Below, piece after piece: positions 7,304 to 13,211 of a stretch of 16,024 nt of DNA (its first letter is position 1; every line of letters begins with the position of its first letter). The translations under genes were made by a program, and so were the position numbers. The notes beneath the pieces are model-generated. The model was given only the letters and a program-made list of their open reading frames with translations. It had not been told where the DNA came from and did not search any database. Source of the stretch: JBDSGC01 sp046594105 (GTDB lineage Bacteria > Acidobacteriota > Thermoanaerobaculia > Gp7-AA8); NCBI GenBank assembly GCA_046594105.1, contig JBKJQB010000020.1, positions 1-16,024 of the forward strand, in the 5' to 3' direction.

Positions 7304-7789
7304 ATGAAAAGGACAGCGGTAGCAGTCATCGCCATTGCTCTCTTCTCAACCGGGGTGGCCAGCGCGCAGGTGAAGGCGCAGGCAATCTCACCGAATCCGG
7401 CCGTGCAGATCACGCCGGTCATTCCGGCGGCTGAGTCGCTGGAGTCGGCGCGGCGGATCACCCGGGAAGAAGCGATCAAGCTGGTGAAGGAAAAGAAGGC
7501 CGTATACGTGGACGTCCGGGCCAAAGACGCCTTCGACACGGAGCACATCAAGGGCGCCATCAACATCCCTCTCGGAGAGTTGGCGGCCCACTTCAACAAG
7601 TTGCCCGCGAACAAGTTTCTGATCACCTACTGTGCTTGACAGAACGAGCACACAAGCGCCCGTGCGGTGCTGGACATGAATGCTCACGGAATCAAGAACG
7701 CCGCCGCCCTTCTGGGCGGGTGGAACGCCTGGAAGGAAGCAAAGTTGCCCGGTGAAGTCACCAAGGTAACCAAAATCAAAAAGAAGTAA
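7304..7789 (+). CDS. Exported single-domain rhodanese with in-frame TGA, probable selenocysteine at the catalytic position
   Basis: The reading frame starts at ATG 7304 (AGGAGG at 7288-7293, ten bases upstream), meets TGA at 7637-7639 and continues in the same frame to TAA at 7787-7789, giving 161 residues if TGA is read as Sec (U112). Residues 1-22 are a signal peptide ending ASAQ. The rhodanese fold is clear on both sides of the TGA: YVDVRAKDAFDTEHIKGAIN before it and LLGGWNAW after it. The active-site loop reads Y-C-A-U-Q-N-E-H-T-S-A-R-A. Counting back from the loop-closing serine with the usual C-x5-S spacing puts U112 in the catalytic cysteine position, with C110 two residues before. Cys relatives commonly read YCACPNE. 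It would transfer sulfur or act as a thiol/selenol redox protein in the periplasm. A point nonsense mutation or sequencing error is the main alternative. A hairpin follows the TGA and a terminator follows the gene. Confidence 0.75.
7640..7672 (+). promoter_or_regulatory. Candidate bacterial SECIS hairpin downstream of the in-frame TGA
   Basis: Immediately after the TGA, AGCAC (7647-7651) can pair with GTGCT (7667-7671). Inside this, C7653-G7666, G7656-C7665 and C7657-G7664 can pair with A7652 and A7654-A7655 bulged. This leaves an apical loop GCCCGT (7658-7663) whose first base is G, 18 bases after the TGA. Bacterial SECIS elements lie directly after UGA with a G at the start of the loop about 16-37 bases away, so the geometry fits. 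The stem is bulged, and folding was judged by eye. Confidence 0.45.
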
Positions 7790-7813
7790 TCAGACTCTCA
7801 ACAAACGCAGGAG

Positions 7814-7838
7814 AGGCCCGGATCGCTCCGGGCCTTTT
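7814..7838 (+). terminator. Rho-independent terminator after the rhodanese gene
   Basis: AGGCCCGGA-tcgc-TCCGGGCCT forms a nine-base GC-rich stem with a four-base loop, followed by TTT then CGTTT. It lies 24 bases after the TAA at 7789, not after the internal TGA at 7637. This supports the longer reading of the rhodanese gene. Confidence 0.85.
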
Positions 7839-7945
7839 CGTTTCTCCGGCACTTTCGGATTGGATATGGACGCCTGGAGACTGTGAATCGGAGCTTCGGA
7901 AACGGCGGAGTCTCGCCAGGTGACGCCGAAAAGAACAAGCTCGAG

Positions 7946-7974
7946 GAGACAGGACCGGTCATCCGGGCTACGAT
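7946..7974 (+). promoter_or_regulatory. Candidate promoter with -10 eight bases before the membrane-protein start
   Basis: GAGACA (7946-7951) and TACGAT (7969-7974) are separated by 17 bases, and the -10 ends eight bases before ATG 7983. There is no Shine-Dalgarno. This again suggests a leaderless mRNA and supports the 7983 start over the earlier GTG at 7920. Confidence 0.4.
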
Positions 7975-7982
7975 GTTCTTTG

Positions 7983-8363
7983 ATGACACCACAGGCTCTT
8001 CGCGATCACGTCAGGATCCTCGGATGGTGTTTCATCGTTTACAGCGCGGTGCTCGCACTGATCGGGATGGTGGCCGGCGCGATCGTGCTGGCCGGCGGAG
8101 CAATCTCCGGTGAGCGCGAAGCCATGCTGATTACCGGGGCGGTCGGTCTGCTCATCGCCGGCTTTCTGCTGCTGGTGTCGTTGCCCGGTCTCCTCGTCGG
8201 ATGGGGACTCTTGAGGCTCCGCTCCTGGGCCAGAATTCTCGGAATCATTTTCGGAGCGCTGCACCTGCTGAGCATTCCGTTCGGAACGGCGCTGGGGATT
8301 TACGCGATGGTGATTTTATTGAATGAAGACGCCCGCGCATTGTTTGACAACCCCAGGATCTGA
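7983..8363 (+). CDS. Small integral membrane protein of unknown function (about four helices)
   Basis: A 126-residue hydrophobic protein I do not recognise. Hydrophobic segments lie near residues 10-35 (W-C-F-I-V-Y-S-A-V-L-A-L), 44-72 (AMLITGAVGLLIAGFLLL and onward) and 80-108, consistent with about four membrane passes. A short polar tail ends EDARALFDNPRI. There are no catalytic motifs. I placed the start at ATG 7983, which begins MTPQALRDHVRIL directly before the first helix. The upstream GTG at 7920 would add an arginine- and serine-rich stretch without hydrophobic character. It follows the rhodanese terminator, so it is probably transcribed alone. It is convergent with the NAGPA-like gene, with 19 bases between them. 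Confidence 0.65.
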   Translation: MTPQALRDHVRILGWCFIVYSAVLALIGMVAGAIVLAGGAISGEREAMLITGAVGLLIAGFLLLVSLPGLLVGWGLLRLRSWARILGIIFGALHLLSIPFGTALGIYAMVILLNEDARALFDNPRI

Positions 8364-8382
8364 TCCTCGAGACGTCCCCAGG

Positions 8383-9210
8383 TCAGCGGGGCGTCACGAA
8401 GACGAACACCGGGACCGGATCGCCGTCGATGCGGATGGTGCGGCGATCGGTTTCTGCGTAGACCTGGGTGGAGTGTCCTCCGTCGAACAGCATGGCGTCG
8501 TGACACTCCAGGCCCCCGTCGATCTCGGCACGCCGGGCGATGTTGCTGATCTCGTACATGTCGAAGTGGCGGGCCTGCGGCGTGGCGAAAAGCATCAGGC
8601 TTCCGTCCTTCTGGACGCACACTCCGCACCGGGCGGCGGCGTAGCTCTGATGAACGCGGTTGGTGTGGCCCTTGGTGACCAGGCGCGGACCGGCCTGCAC
8701 AGCAAGGAGGGCGCGATGACGATACGCAAACCACTCCGAGGGCATGATCATGCGGGGTTTGCGATCGTCGGTGACTGTGAAGATGGACTGCCAGCTGCTC
8801 TTGCGCGGTGCCTGCAGCTGCTTCCCGGAACGCACCAGCAGTCCGAGAGGCTGGCGGGCACGATCAAAAAAATTTGCGTTCATCGCCAGCAGTGCTTTCT
8901 CGTCGCGAGCCACGCCCCGAGCGCTGCCGCCGCCATGACTCCACGCTACATCCATGTTGGTCTTGCGGAGGTCGATACGGAACACGTAAAGGTCGAGACT
9001 GTCGGCGTCGCCGAGACAGGTAATGGTGCGGTAGCCGACACCGGTGGCCACCTCGTGCCAGTCCACCTCGCAATCTCCCTTCGGACCATTGCGCTCGCCT
9101 TCGTACTCCTTACGGTACGGCGAGCCGGACGACTGAGCGGAGGCTGCGGACTGCTGAAAAAGAATCGCGACGAGAACCAGAAGCATCGGACGAAGAGTCT
9201 TGATGGGCAT
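8383..9210 (-). CDS. Secreted NAGPA/DUF2233-type phosphodiester glycosidase-like protein
   Basis: A 275-residue protein with an N-terminal signal peptide (hydrophobic L-L-V-L-V-A-I-L-F, cleavage likely after A-A-S-A). Family blocks in order: AMNANFFD with PLGLLVRSGK after it, QAGPRLV, RCGVCVQKDGSLMLF and LFDGGHSTQ. These match the NAGPA (exopolysaccharide/phosphodiester alpha-GlcNAcase) domain, formerly DUF2233, in which N-x-N-F-F and DGG(G/H)S blocks line the active site. The usual L-D-G-G-G-S is DGGHS here. Bacterial members are linked to cell-wall or exopolysaccharide glycan phosphodiesters; the substrate here is unknown. The ATG at 9210 was chosen because it starts the signal peptide; 31 upstream codons are arginine-rich and unlike a leader. 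It is divergent from the lytic transglycosylase, another envelope glycan enzyme. Confidence 0.82.
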   Translation of the reverse strand: MPIKTLRPMLLVLVAILFQQSAASAQSSGSPYRKEYEGERNGPKGDCEVDWHEVATGVGYRTITCLGDADSLDLYVFRIDLRKTNMDVAWSHGGGSARGVARDEKALLAMNANFFDRARQPLGLLVRSGKQLQAPRKSSWQSIFTVTDDRKPRMIMPSEWFAYRHRALLAVQAGPRLVTKGHTNRVHQSYAAARCGVCVQKDGSLMLFATPQARHFDMYEISNIARRAEIDGGLECHDAMLFDGGHSTQVYAETDRRTIRIDGDPVPVFVFVTPR

Positions 9211-9286
9211 CAGGCGCGGCTCGTCGCAAGTGATGTGCCGGTTTTTGGCAGAAACCACGCGCGAATGCGTCGCTGGGGACCGCGCG

Positions 9287-9301
9287 GCCGGTCCGACCGG
9301 C
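9287..9301. promoter_or_regulatory. Inverted repeat in the divergent gap before the transglycosylase
   Basis: GCCGGT-CCG-ACCGGC is a perfect six-base inverted repeat within the 265-base gap between the NAGPA-like and transglycosylase genes. It could be an operator or just a GC-rich hairpin. I see no convincing promoter hexamers on either strand in this gap. Confidence 0.2.
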
Positions 9302-9475
9302 AACGGGATCCCCTACTGCGTCAGTCCTTTGGTGGCAGAACCGTTCATGTGGTCCGGCTCTTGCGCTGGGAAGGCCGCTGAGATGGCTTGGAAGAATCAG
9401 TCAGAGGCAGTGCGGGAACGATCCCTTCGCGACGCGCGAGTGATCTGTGACTGTCAGCGGCATCGCGGACGTCGC

Positions 9476-10195
9476 ATGCTGACCGGCTCCGCGATCCGAA
9501 CCGCGCACTATCTGCGCGATCATCTCCACCGGGGTGGAGTGGCCCTGCTGGTAGGTGTTCCGCTGGCTTTCGGCGCCCTCGGTTTTCCGATCGAGGCCAT
9601 GAATCTCTCGCTCCCGGTTCTTCGCCAGCGTGTGGAAGTGGTTTCCATGCGGTCGCTGCCCGTCTTCACCACACCAGAGGTGCGCAACACGTTTCTCGAT
9701 CCGGAAGCGGCGCAGGCCAGAAGCCTGGAGATCGTCAAGGAAGACTTTTTCCGCACCAGCATCCCCTACGGATCGATCATCTACCGCGAGGCACGCCGGA
9801 ACGGGCTTCCGCCCGAGCTGGTCGCCGCGGTGATCGAGTCGGAATCGGACTTTCGCCCGCTTCTGATTTCCAACAAGCAGGCCCGGGGACTGATGCAGAT
9901 CATTCCTGAGACTGGACGGATGATGGGCTGCAAGAACCTTTTCAATCCCGATCAGAACGTAGCCGCGGGTACCCGGTACCTTCGCTATCTCTTCGATCGC
10001 TTTGGCGATCAGAAAATCGTGCTCGCCGCATACAACGCCGGAGAAGGAAACGTCGAGCGTTTCGGTGGCGTGCCCCCCTTTACGGAGACCCGCGATTACC
10101 TGCAGCGAGTTTCCAGCCGGACTCATTCCTATCGGCAGCGGGTGCGCTACCGCTACATGGCCTCCGTGAGGATGCGACCGGCCCTGACGGAGTGA
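9476..10195 (+). CDS. SLT-family lytic transglycosylase
   Basis: A 239-residue murein transglycosylase that cleaves the MurNAc-GlcNAc bond in peptidoglycan with 1,6-anhydro formation. The SLT domain is complete: V-I-E-S-E-S-D-F with catalytic glutamate E123, then GLMQIIPETG, NPDQNVAAGTRYL and AYNAGEGNV (Y186), ending P-P-F-T-E-T-R-D-Y. A basic N-terminus followed by a hydrophobic stretch (about residues 22-42) suggests a signal peptide or anchor placing the domain in the periplasm. The start is uncertain. ATG 9476 gives a normal-length signal region but no Shine-Dalgarno; an in-frame ATG at 9383 has AAGG eight bases upstream but adds 31 arginine-rich residues. The gene ends 21 bases before the first PilZ-like gene. 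Confidence 0.87.
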   Translation: MLTGSAIRTAHYLRDHLHRGGVALLVGVPLAFGALGFPIEAMNLSLPVLRQRVEVVSMRSLPVFTTPEVRNTFLDPEAAQARSLEIVKEDFFRTSIPYGSIIYREARRNGLPPELVAAVIESESDFRPLLISNKQARGLMQIIPETGRMMGCKNLFNPDQNVAAGTRYLRYLFDRFGDQKIVLAAYNAGEGNVERFGGVPPFTETRDYLQRVSSRTHSYRQRVRYRYMASVRMRPALTE

Positions 10196-10204
10196 GGTTC
10201 GCTC

Positions 10205-10210
10205 TACAAT
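10205..10210 (+). promoter_or_regulatory. Candidate -10 box (TACAAT) six bases before the PilZ-like gene
   Basis: TACAAT is a five-of-six -10 match ending six bases before ATG 10217, so transcription would start at or next to the start codon. No good -35 is seen: CTGACG at 10184-10189 is 15 bases away. There is no Shine-Dalgarno. Confidence 0.4.
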
Positions 10211-10216
10211 GAGCGG

Positions 10217-10861
10217 ATGCAGCCGATGCGCCCCGAGGAACGCCGCGAGTTCCAACGTCTCACTCTGAGCCATCCCGTTACGGGAACGCTCGGCGACGCC
10301 GGCGTGATCATCATGGAGATCGGGATTCTCGGCGCTCGGATGCGGCACCCCGAGCCGCTGGCCTCGGAATATCTCGAGCTCCGATTCGAGTGGCAAGGGC
10401 GACCGGTCCGCATGAAGTGCGAAGTGGTGCGAACGATGAAGCTCGGCGAGCCCGCCGAACGGATGCTGCAGTCCGGCGTGCGTTTCCTCGCCGCCATCGA
10501 CGACTCCGGCGACCATTTGCGCACCATGCTCGGGGAACTTGTGAGCAAGGAACTGGAGTTGCGTCGGGCAACACCAGCCGGCGCAGTGGCCATCGAAACC
10601 ATCGACGGAGACAACACCGTTCGCGGGAAGGACGCATCCTTTCTCAGTTACCGCCTCGAACGAGGGGCCTGGACCCGGCGCCGGGTGTTTCTGCCGGAGC
10701 AGGCCGCCACCGGCTTCACCGTCGCCAGCGGCGAAGACAGCAGCGAGATGAGTCGCCTGTGCCGTGTCTTCGAGGCCTCGGACGAAGAAGGCCGGCGCCT
10801 CATCCGCCTTTTCGCGGAACTGAGCGTGAGCGAGCTGCTGCAGATCCCCCCACGCATGTGA
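10217..10861 (+). CDS. PilZ-like domain protein with uncharacterised C-terminal region (paralog 1)
   Basis: A 214-residue soluble protein. The N-terminal part (about 8-95) looks like a degenerate PilZ barrel: R10-x3-R14 in REFQRL, then M-E-I-G-I-L-G at 33-39 where canonical PilZ has (D/N)-x-S-x-x-G. LELRFEW and a late V-R-F-L strand follow. PilZ domains bind cyclic di-GMP through these two motifs; here the second is altered, so binding is doubtful. The C-terminal 72 residues (from 143) contain SYRLERGAW, GFTVA and LCRVFEASDEEGRRLIRLFAE and match nothing I know except the paralog at 13212-13850, with which the whole protein aligns end to end. No signal peptide or membrane helix. It is convergent with the histidine kinase gene. 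Role unknown; signalling output is inferred. Confidence 0.65.
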   Translation: MQPMRPEERREFQRLTLSHPVTGTLGDAGVIIMEIGILGARMRHPEPLASEYLELRFEWQGRPVRMKCEVVRTMKLGEPAERMLQSGVRFLAAIDDSGDHLRTMLGELVSKELELRRATPAGAVAIETIDGDNTVRGKDASFLSYRLERGAWTRRRVFLPEQAATGFTVASGEDSSEMSRLCRVFEASDEEGRRLIRLFAELSVSELLQIPPRM

Positions 10862-10873
10862 CGCGGCGAGAGC

Positions 10874-10974
10874 GAAACCAGAAACCAGAAACTAGAAATC
10901 AGAAAAGATCCGACGCAGAGTGAGTGCCGCGACTACTTCTGCCTTCTGGTTTCTGGTTTCTGGTTTCTGGTTTC
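10874..10974. repeat. Two facing heptad-repeat arrays (GAAACCA / TTCTGGT) between convergent genes
   Basis: Left arm at 10874-10901 holds four units of GAAACCA with drift (GAAACCA twice, GAAACTA, GAAATCA). Right arm at 10944-10971 holds four exact units of TTCTGGT, the reverse complement of the same heptad in another phase. The arms can fold into a long hairpin of about 28 bases with a loop of about 42. It fills the 117-base gap between the PilZ-like stop (10861) and the kinase stop (10979), so it could act as a bidirectional terminator or a selfish or structural repeat. A single copy (TTCTGGT at 4866-4872) lies in the other short convergent gap, after folE. Confidence 0.75.
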
Positions 10975-10978
10975 GATT

Positions 10979-12925
10979 TCATCCCGCGCCGGCCGCTGAG
11001 AGCTCGTTCTTCACTGCGGGTCTGGCGACGGGAAGCGTGAAGTAGAACCTGGTTCCCGCTCCCGGCTCGCTTTCAGCCCAGATCGCGCCGCCATGCGCCT
11101 CCACCACCCCTTTGGCAATCGGCAGGCCCAGCCCGGCTCCGAGGCGCTCGGTTCGCTTGGCCTGCCAATAGGGGTTGAAGATGTCTCCAAGATTTTCCTT
11201 TGGAATTCCGGGGCCGGTGTCGGCGACGGAGAACAAGACGTCATTTTCTCGAGCGGTCGCCTGCACGGAGATCACCCCGCCTGATGGCGTGAACTTCAAC
11301 GCGTTTCCGATGAGGTTTGAGATCACCTGCAGCACGCGGTGGCGATCCGCGTAGACGTCGGGGAGAGAACCTTGAGGTTCGAAGCGCAGTGTGATGTGGG
11401 CCGACGATGCCTGCGCGTTGAACAGGCTGAAGGATTCCTGGAACAAAGCCTCCACGGCGATCCTCTCCGGCTGGATCGGCAAGCGTTTCCCCCCTTCCAG
11501 CCGGGTCACGTCGAGGAGGTCTTCAATGAGCCGGCGCATGCGGCGGGCCGAAAGGTCGATCAGATCGAGTTGTTCTCGATCTTCCTCGGACAGCCTCTCG
11601 GAGAGCTGGAGCAGGGAGGCGGCCAGGGTGGTCGCACCGAGCGGATTGCGAAGATCGTGAGAAACGATGGCCAGGACCTCTTCGCGCGCGCGCAGTGCCT
11701 GCTGGGACTCCAGGTAGAGACGGGCGTTGTCGATGGCCAGCGAGGCGTGGCGCGCCAGTTCCGCCATGAGCGCAGCGTCTTCGCGCGTGAACGTTTTTCC
11801 GGCGGGCGCCATGGCCGTCACCGCTCCGAAGGACTGGCCCCGGCTCACCAGAGGCACCGCCAGAAGAGAGCGTTGCTCCTCCGCCGGCTCGTCGAGAAAA
11901 TGCAGCAGTGACGCGGAGGGCCCCATGATGCGCGCCTCCTTGTCAGCCATGGCCCGCCGGAGCGCCTCGGGCGTTTCCGGCGTCAACCGGTCGATGGTCC
12001 GCTGCATCGCGCCGTCGCGCTCCGGGTCCTGATGGGCAGCGGCGACGCGACGAAGGGTGCCATCGGTTTCCAGCACATCGAGACAGCAGGCCGCGGCGAG
12101 ATTGGGAACGATCAGTCGTGCCAGCGTCGAGACCGCGTGCTGATAGTCGAGCGAAGTGGCCAGCTCCTGTCCAGCCGAGGCTAGAAATGCGGCGCGACGT
12201 TCCTCGCGCTCCGCTGCTGCGCGAGCGAGTTTCGCGTCGGCAGCCTCGCGCTCCGATTCCTGCCGGCGGGCCATGGCTTCCCCCGCCAGCAGGCGCATCC
12301 GGCGGCCCAGTCCTGCCACCAGCAAGGCCGAGGTGAGGGCGAGCAGCGTGAGAATGATGGTGAGCCATTTGCCGACCTGCTCCACATCGCGCATCTGCGT
12401 CATGCGGTCGTTGATGGAGTCCTGGATGGCACTCTCGAGATGCGATGCTGCGCCCAGCGCGGCCTCGTAGGAGGGATGCCTTTCGAATAGACGCGTGAGA
12501 AAAACTTCCGAGGGAAGCTGCTGTGTCAGCAAATCGCCGTTGTCGACACCGGCATGCCATTCCGTAGTGCTCGCCATCAGTAGCGCCAGCTGGGAGCGGA
12601 CCTCAAGGCCCAGCTGGGGGCCGGCCTGCTTCAGCAGTTCGTAGTCTTTTTTTTGCTGCGCGACCAGACCGGCATAGTCGTCGCGAAACTGGGCTTGTCC
12701 GGTGACCTGGAAGGCGATGACCTTGTCGAGCTCTCCCCAGAGATCCATCTGGATCTCGTTTGCTTCCCGGCGAGCCGGTTCGGCGACGGCCGAGATTTCG
12801 CTCCGCATCTTTTTTGTTTGACGGCTGACTGCGATGGGCAGTACTGCCAGGGAGAGGAGGGAAATGATGATGAACGCCACCGGCAGAACCGTCGTCCACG
12901 TGCTCTTCGGTCCCACCCGGAACAT
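10979..12925 (-). CDS. Membrane sensor histidine kinase with periplasmic domain and GAF domain
   Basis: A 648-residue kinase: TM1 (about 11-33), an alpha-helical periplasmic sensor (about 35-185), TM2 (about 186-208), a charged coiled-coil linker (about 210-245), a GAF domain (about 250-405), a HisKA dimerisation helix with phospho-acceptor H423 in I-V-S-H-D-L-R-N-P-L-G, and a HATPase_c domain with N-box NLIGNALKF (about 537), G1 DTGPGIP (about 569) and G2 GAGLGLPIA (about 596). It autophosphorylates H423 and should pass phosphate to a response regulator. None is in the window, so it is an orphan kinase. The periplasmic part resembles four-helix-bundle sensors. I chose ATG 12925 with AGGAG nine bases upstream over the TTG at 12949. 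It lies 36 bases after a 58-residue gene on the same strand and is probably cotranscribed with it. Confidence 0.92.
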   Translation of the reverse strand: MFRVGPKSTWTTVLPVAFIIISLLSLAVLPIAVSRQTKKMRSEISAVAEPARREANEIQMDLWGELDKVIAFQVTGQAQFRDDYAGLVAQQKKDYELLKQAGPQLGLEVRSQLALLMASTTEWHAGVDNGDLLTQQLPSEVFLTRLFERHPSYEAALGAASHLESAIQDSINDRMTQMRDVEQVGKWLTIILTLLALTSALLVAGLGRRMRLLAGEAMARRQESEREAADAKLARAAAEREERRAAFLASAGQELATSLDYQHAVSTLARLIVPNLAAACCLDVLETDGTLRRVAAAHQDPERDGAMQRTIDRLTPETPEALRRAMADKEARIMGPSASLLHFLDEPAEEQRSLLAVPLVSRGQSFGAVTAMAPAGKTFTREDAALMAELARHASLAIDNARLYLESQQALRAREEVLAIVSHDLRNPLGATTLAASLLQLSERLSEEDREQLDLIDLSARRMRRLIEDLLDVTRLEGGKRLPIQPERIAVEALFQESFSLFNAQASSAHITLRFEPQGSLPDVYADRHRVLQVISNLIGNALKFTPSGGVISVQATARENDVLFSVADTGPGIPKENLGDIFNPYWQAKRTERLGAGLGLPIAKGVVEAHGGAIWAESEPGAGTRFYFTLPVARPAVKNELSAAGAG

Positions 12926-12961
12926 GCTCCTGCGCTCCTGATCGTCCAAGGATTGCCGTTG

Positions 12962-13138
12962 CTACCCGCGCCCTCTTCCGGCGTGATCCTTCCGGCGCTT
13001 CACTTCGGCAGGCGATGGCATCTGTGCTGCCGGCGGGACGACTTCGTCGATCGAATCGGCGGTCGTTGGCTTTCGCGGTGCGTGGAGCGGATCGGGATTC
13101 CCCTGGTCGAGCAGTGTTTCCTTCGTTTCGTCACCCAT
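12962..13138 (-). CDS. Small 58-residue proline-rich, probably disordered protein upstream of the kinase
   Basis: An ATG at 13138 preceded by AAGGAGG with six bases of spacing, one of the best Shine-Dalgarno sites in the window, opens a frame of 58 codons ending TAG at 12962. The protein starts MGDETKETLLDQGNPDPLHA, continues with a D-S-I-D-E-V-V-P-P-A-A-Q segment and ends basic (A-E-V-K-R-R-K-D-H-A-G-R-G-R-G). It has no hydrophobic segment, cysteine or known motif; composition suggests disorder with an acidic first half and a basic tail. It reads toward the histidine kinase, 36 bases ahead, so the two likely form an operon. It might modulate the kinase or the adjacent PilZ-like protein, but this is inference. 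Family not recognised. Confidence 0.6.
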   Translation of the reverse strand: MGDETKETLLDQGNPDPLHAPRKPTTADSIDEVVPPAAQMPSPAEVKRRKDHAGRGRG

Positions 13139-13163
13139 GGAGAGCCTCCTTCAACCGTGCCGA

Positions 13164-13192
13164 ACCGGAGGAGCAATATGCTTGCCTCCGGT
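13164..13192. promoter_or_regulatory. Long inverted repeat in the kinase-operon / PilZ-like divergent promoter region
   Basis: ACCGGAGG (13164-13171) and CCTCCGGT (13185-13192) are a perfect eight-base inverted repeat with a 13-base spacer that itself contains CAA...TTG symmetry. It occupies the middle of the 73-base gap between the divergent starts at 13138 and 13212, upstream of the TAGACT box. The position fits an operator controlling both directions. It could also fold in the leader RNA of the reverse-strand operon. Confidence 0.45.
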
Positions 13193-13198
13193 TTTGCA

Positions 13199-13204
13199 TA
13201 GACT
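13199..13204 (+). promoter_or_regulatory. Candidate -10 box (TAGACT) seven bases before the second PilZ-like gene
   Basis: TAGACT ends seven bases before ATG 13212. No Shine-Dalgarno is present at normal distance: GGAGG at 13167-13171 is 40 bases away. No clear -35 is seen, so an activator at the neighbouring inverted repeat is possible. Confidence 0.35.
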
Positions 13205-13211
13205 TGCACAA

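Noticed and set aside
7280..7639. Treating the rhodanese as a complete 119-codon gene ending at TGA 7637
   Set aside because: It would lack the second half of the rhodanese fold, which is intact in the same frame downstream, and the terminator lies after the later TAA.
8323..9381. 352-codon forward frame opposite the NAGPA-like gene
   Set aside because: No recognisable domain, overlaps the end of the small membrane-protein gene, and is antisense to a protein with signal peptide and family blocks.
9401..10516. 371-codon reverse frame opposite the transglycosylase and PilZ-like genes
   Set aside because: Spans two well-supported forward genes and has no motif of its own.
10874..10974. Possible CRISPR array
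   Set aside because: Units are seven bases in direct tandem without spacers; this is a simple heptad repeat.
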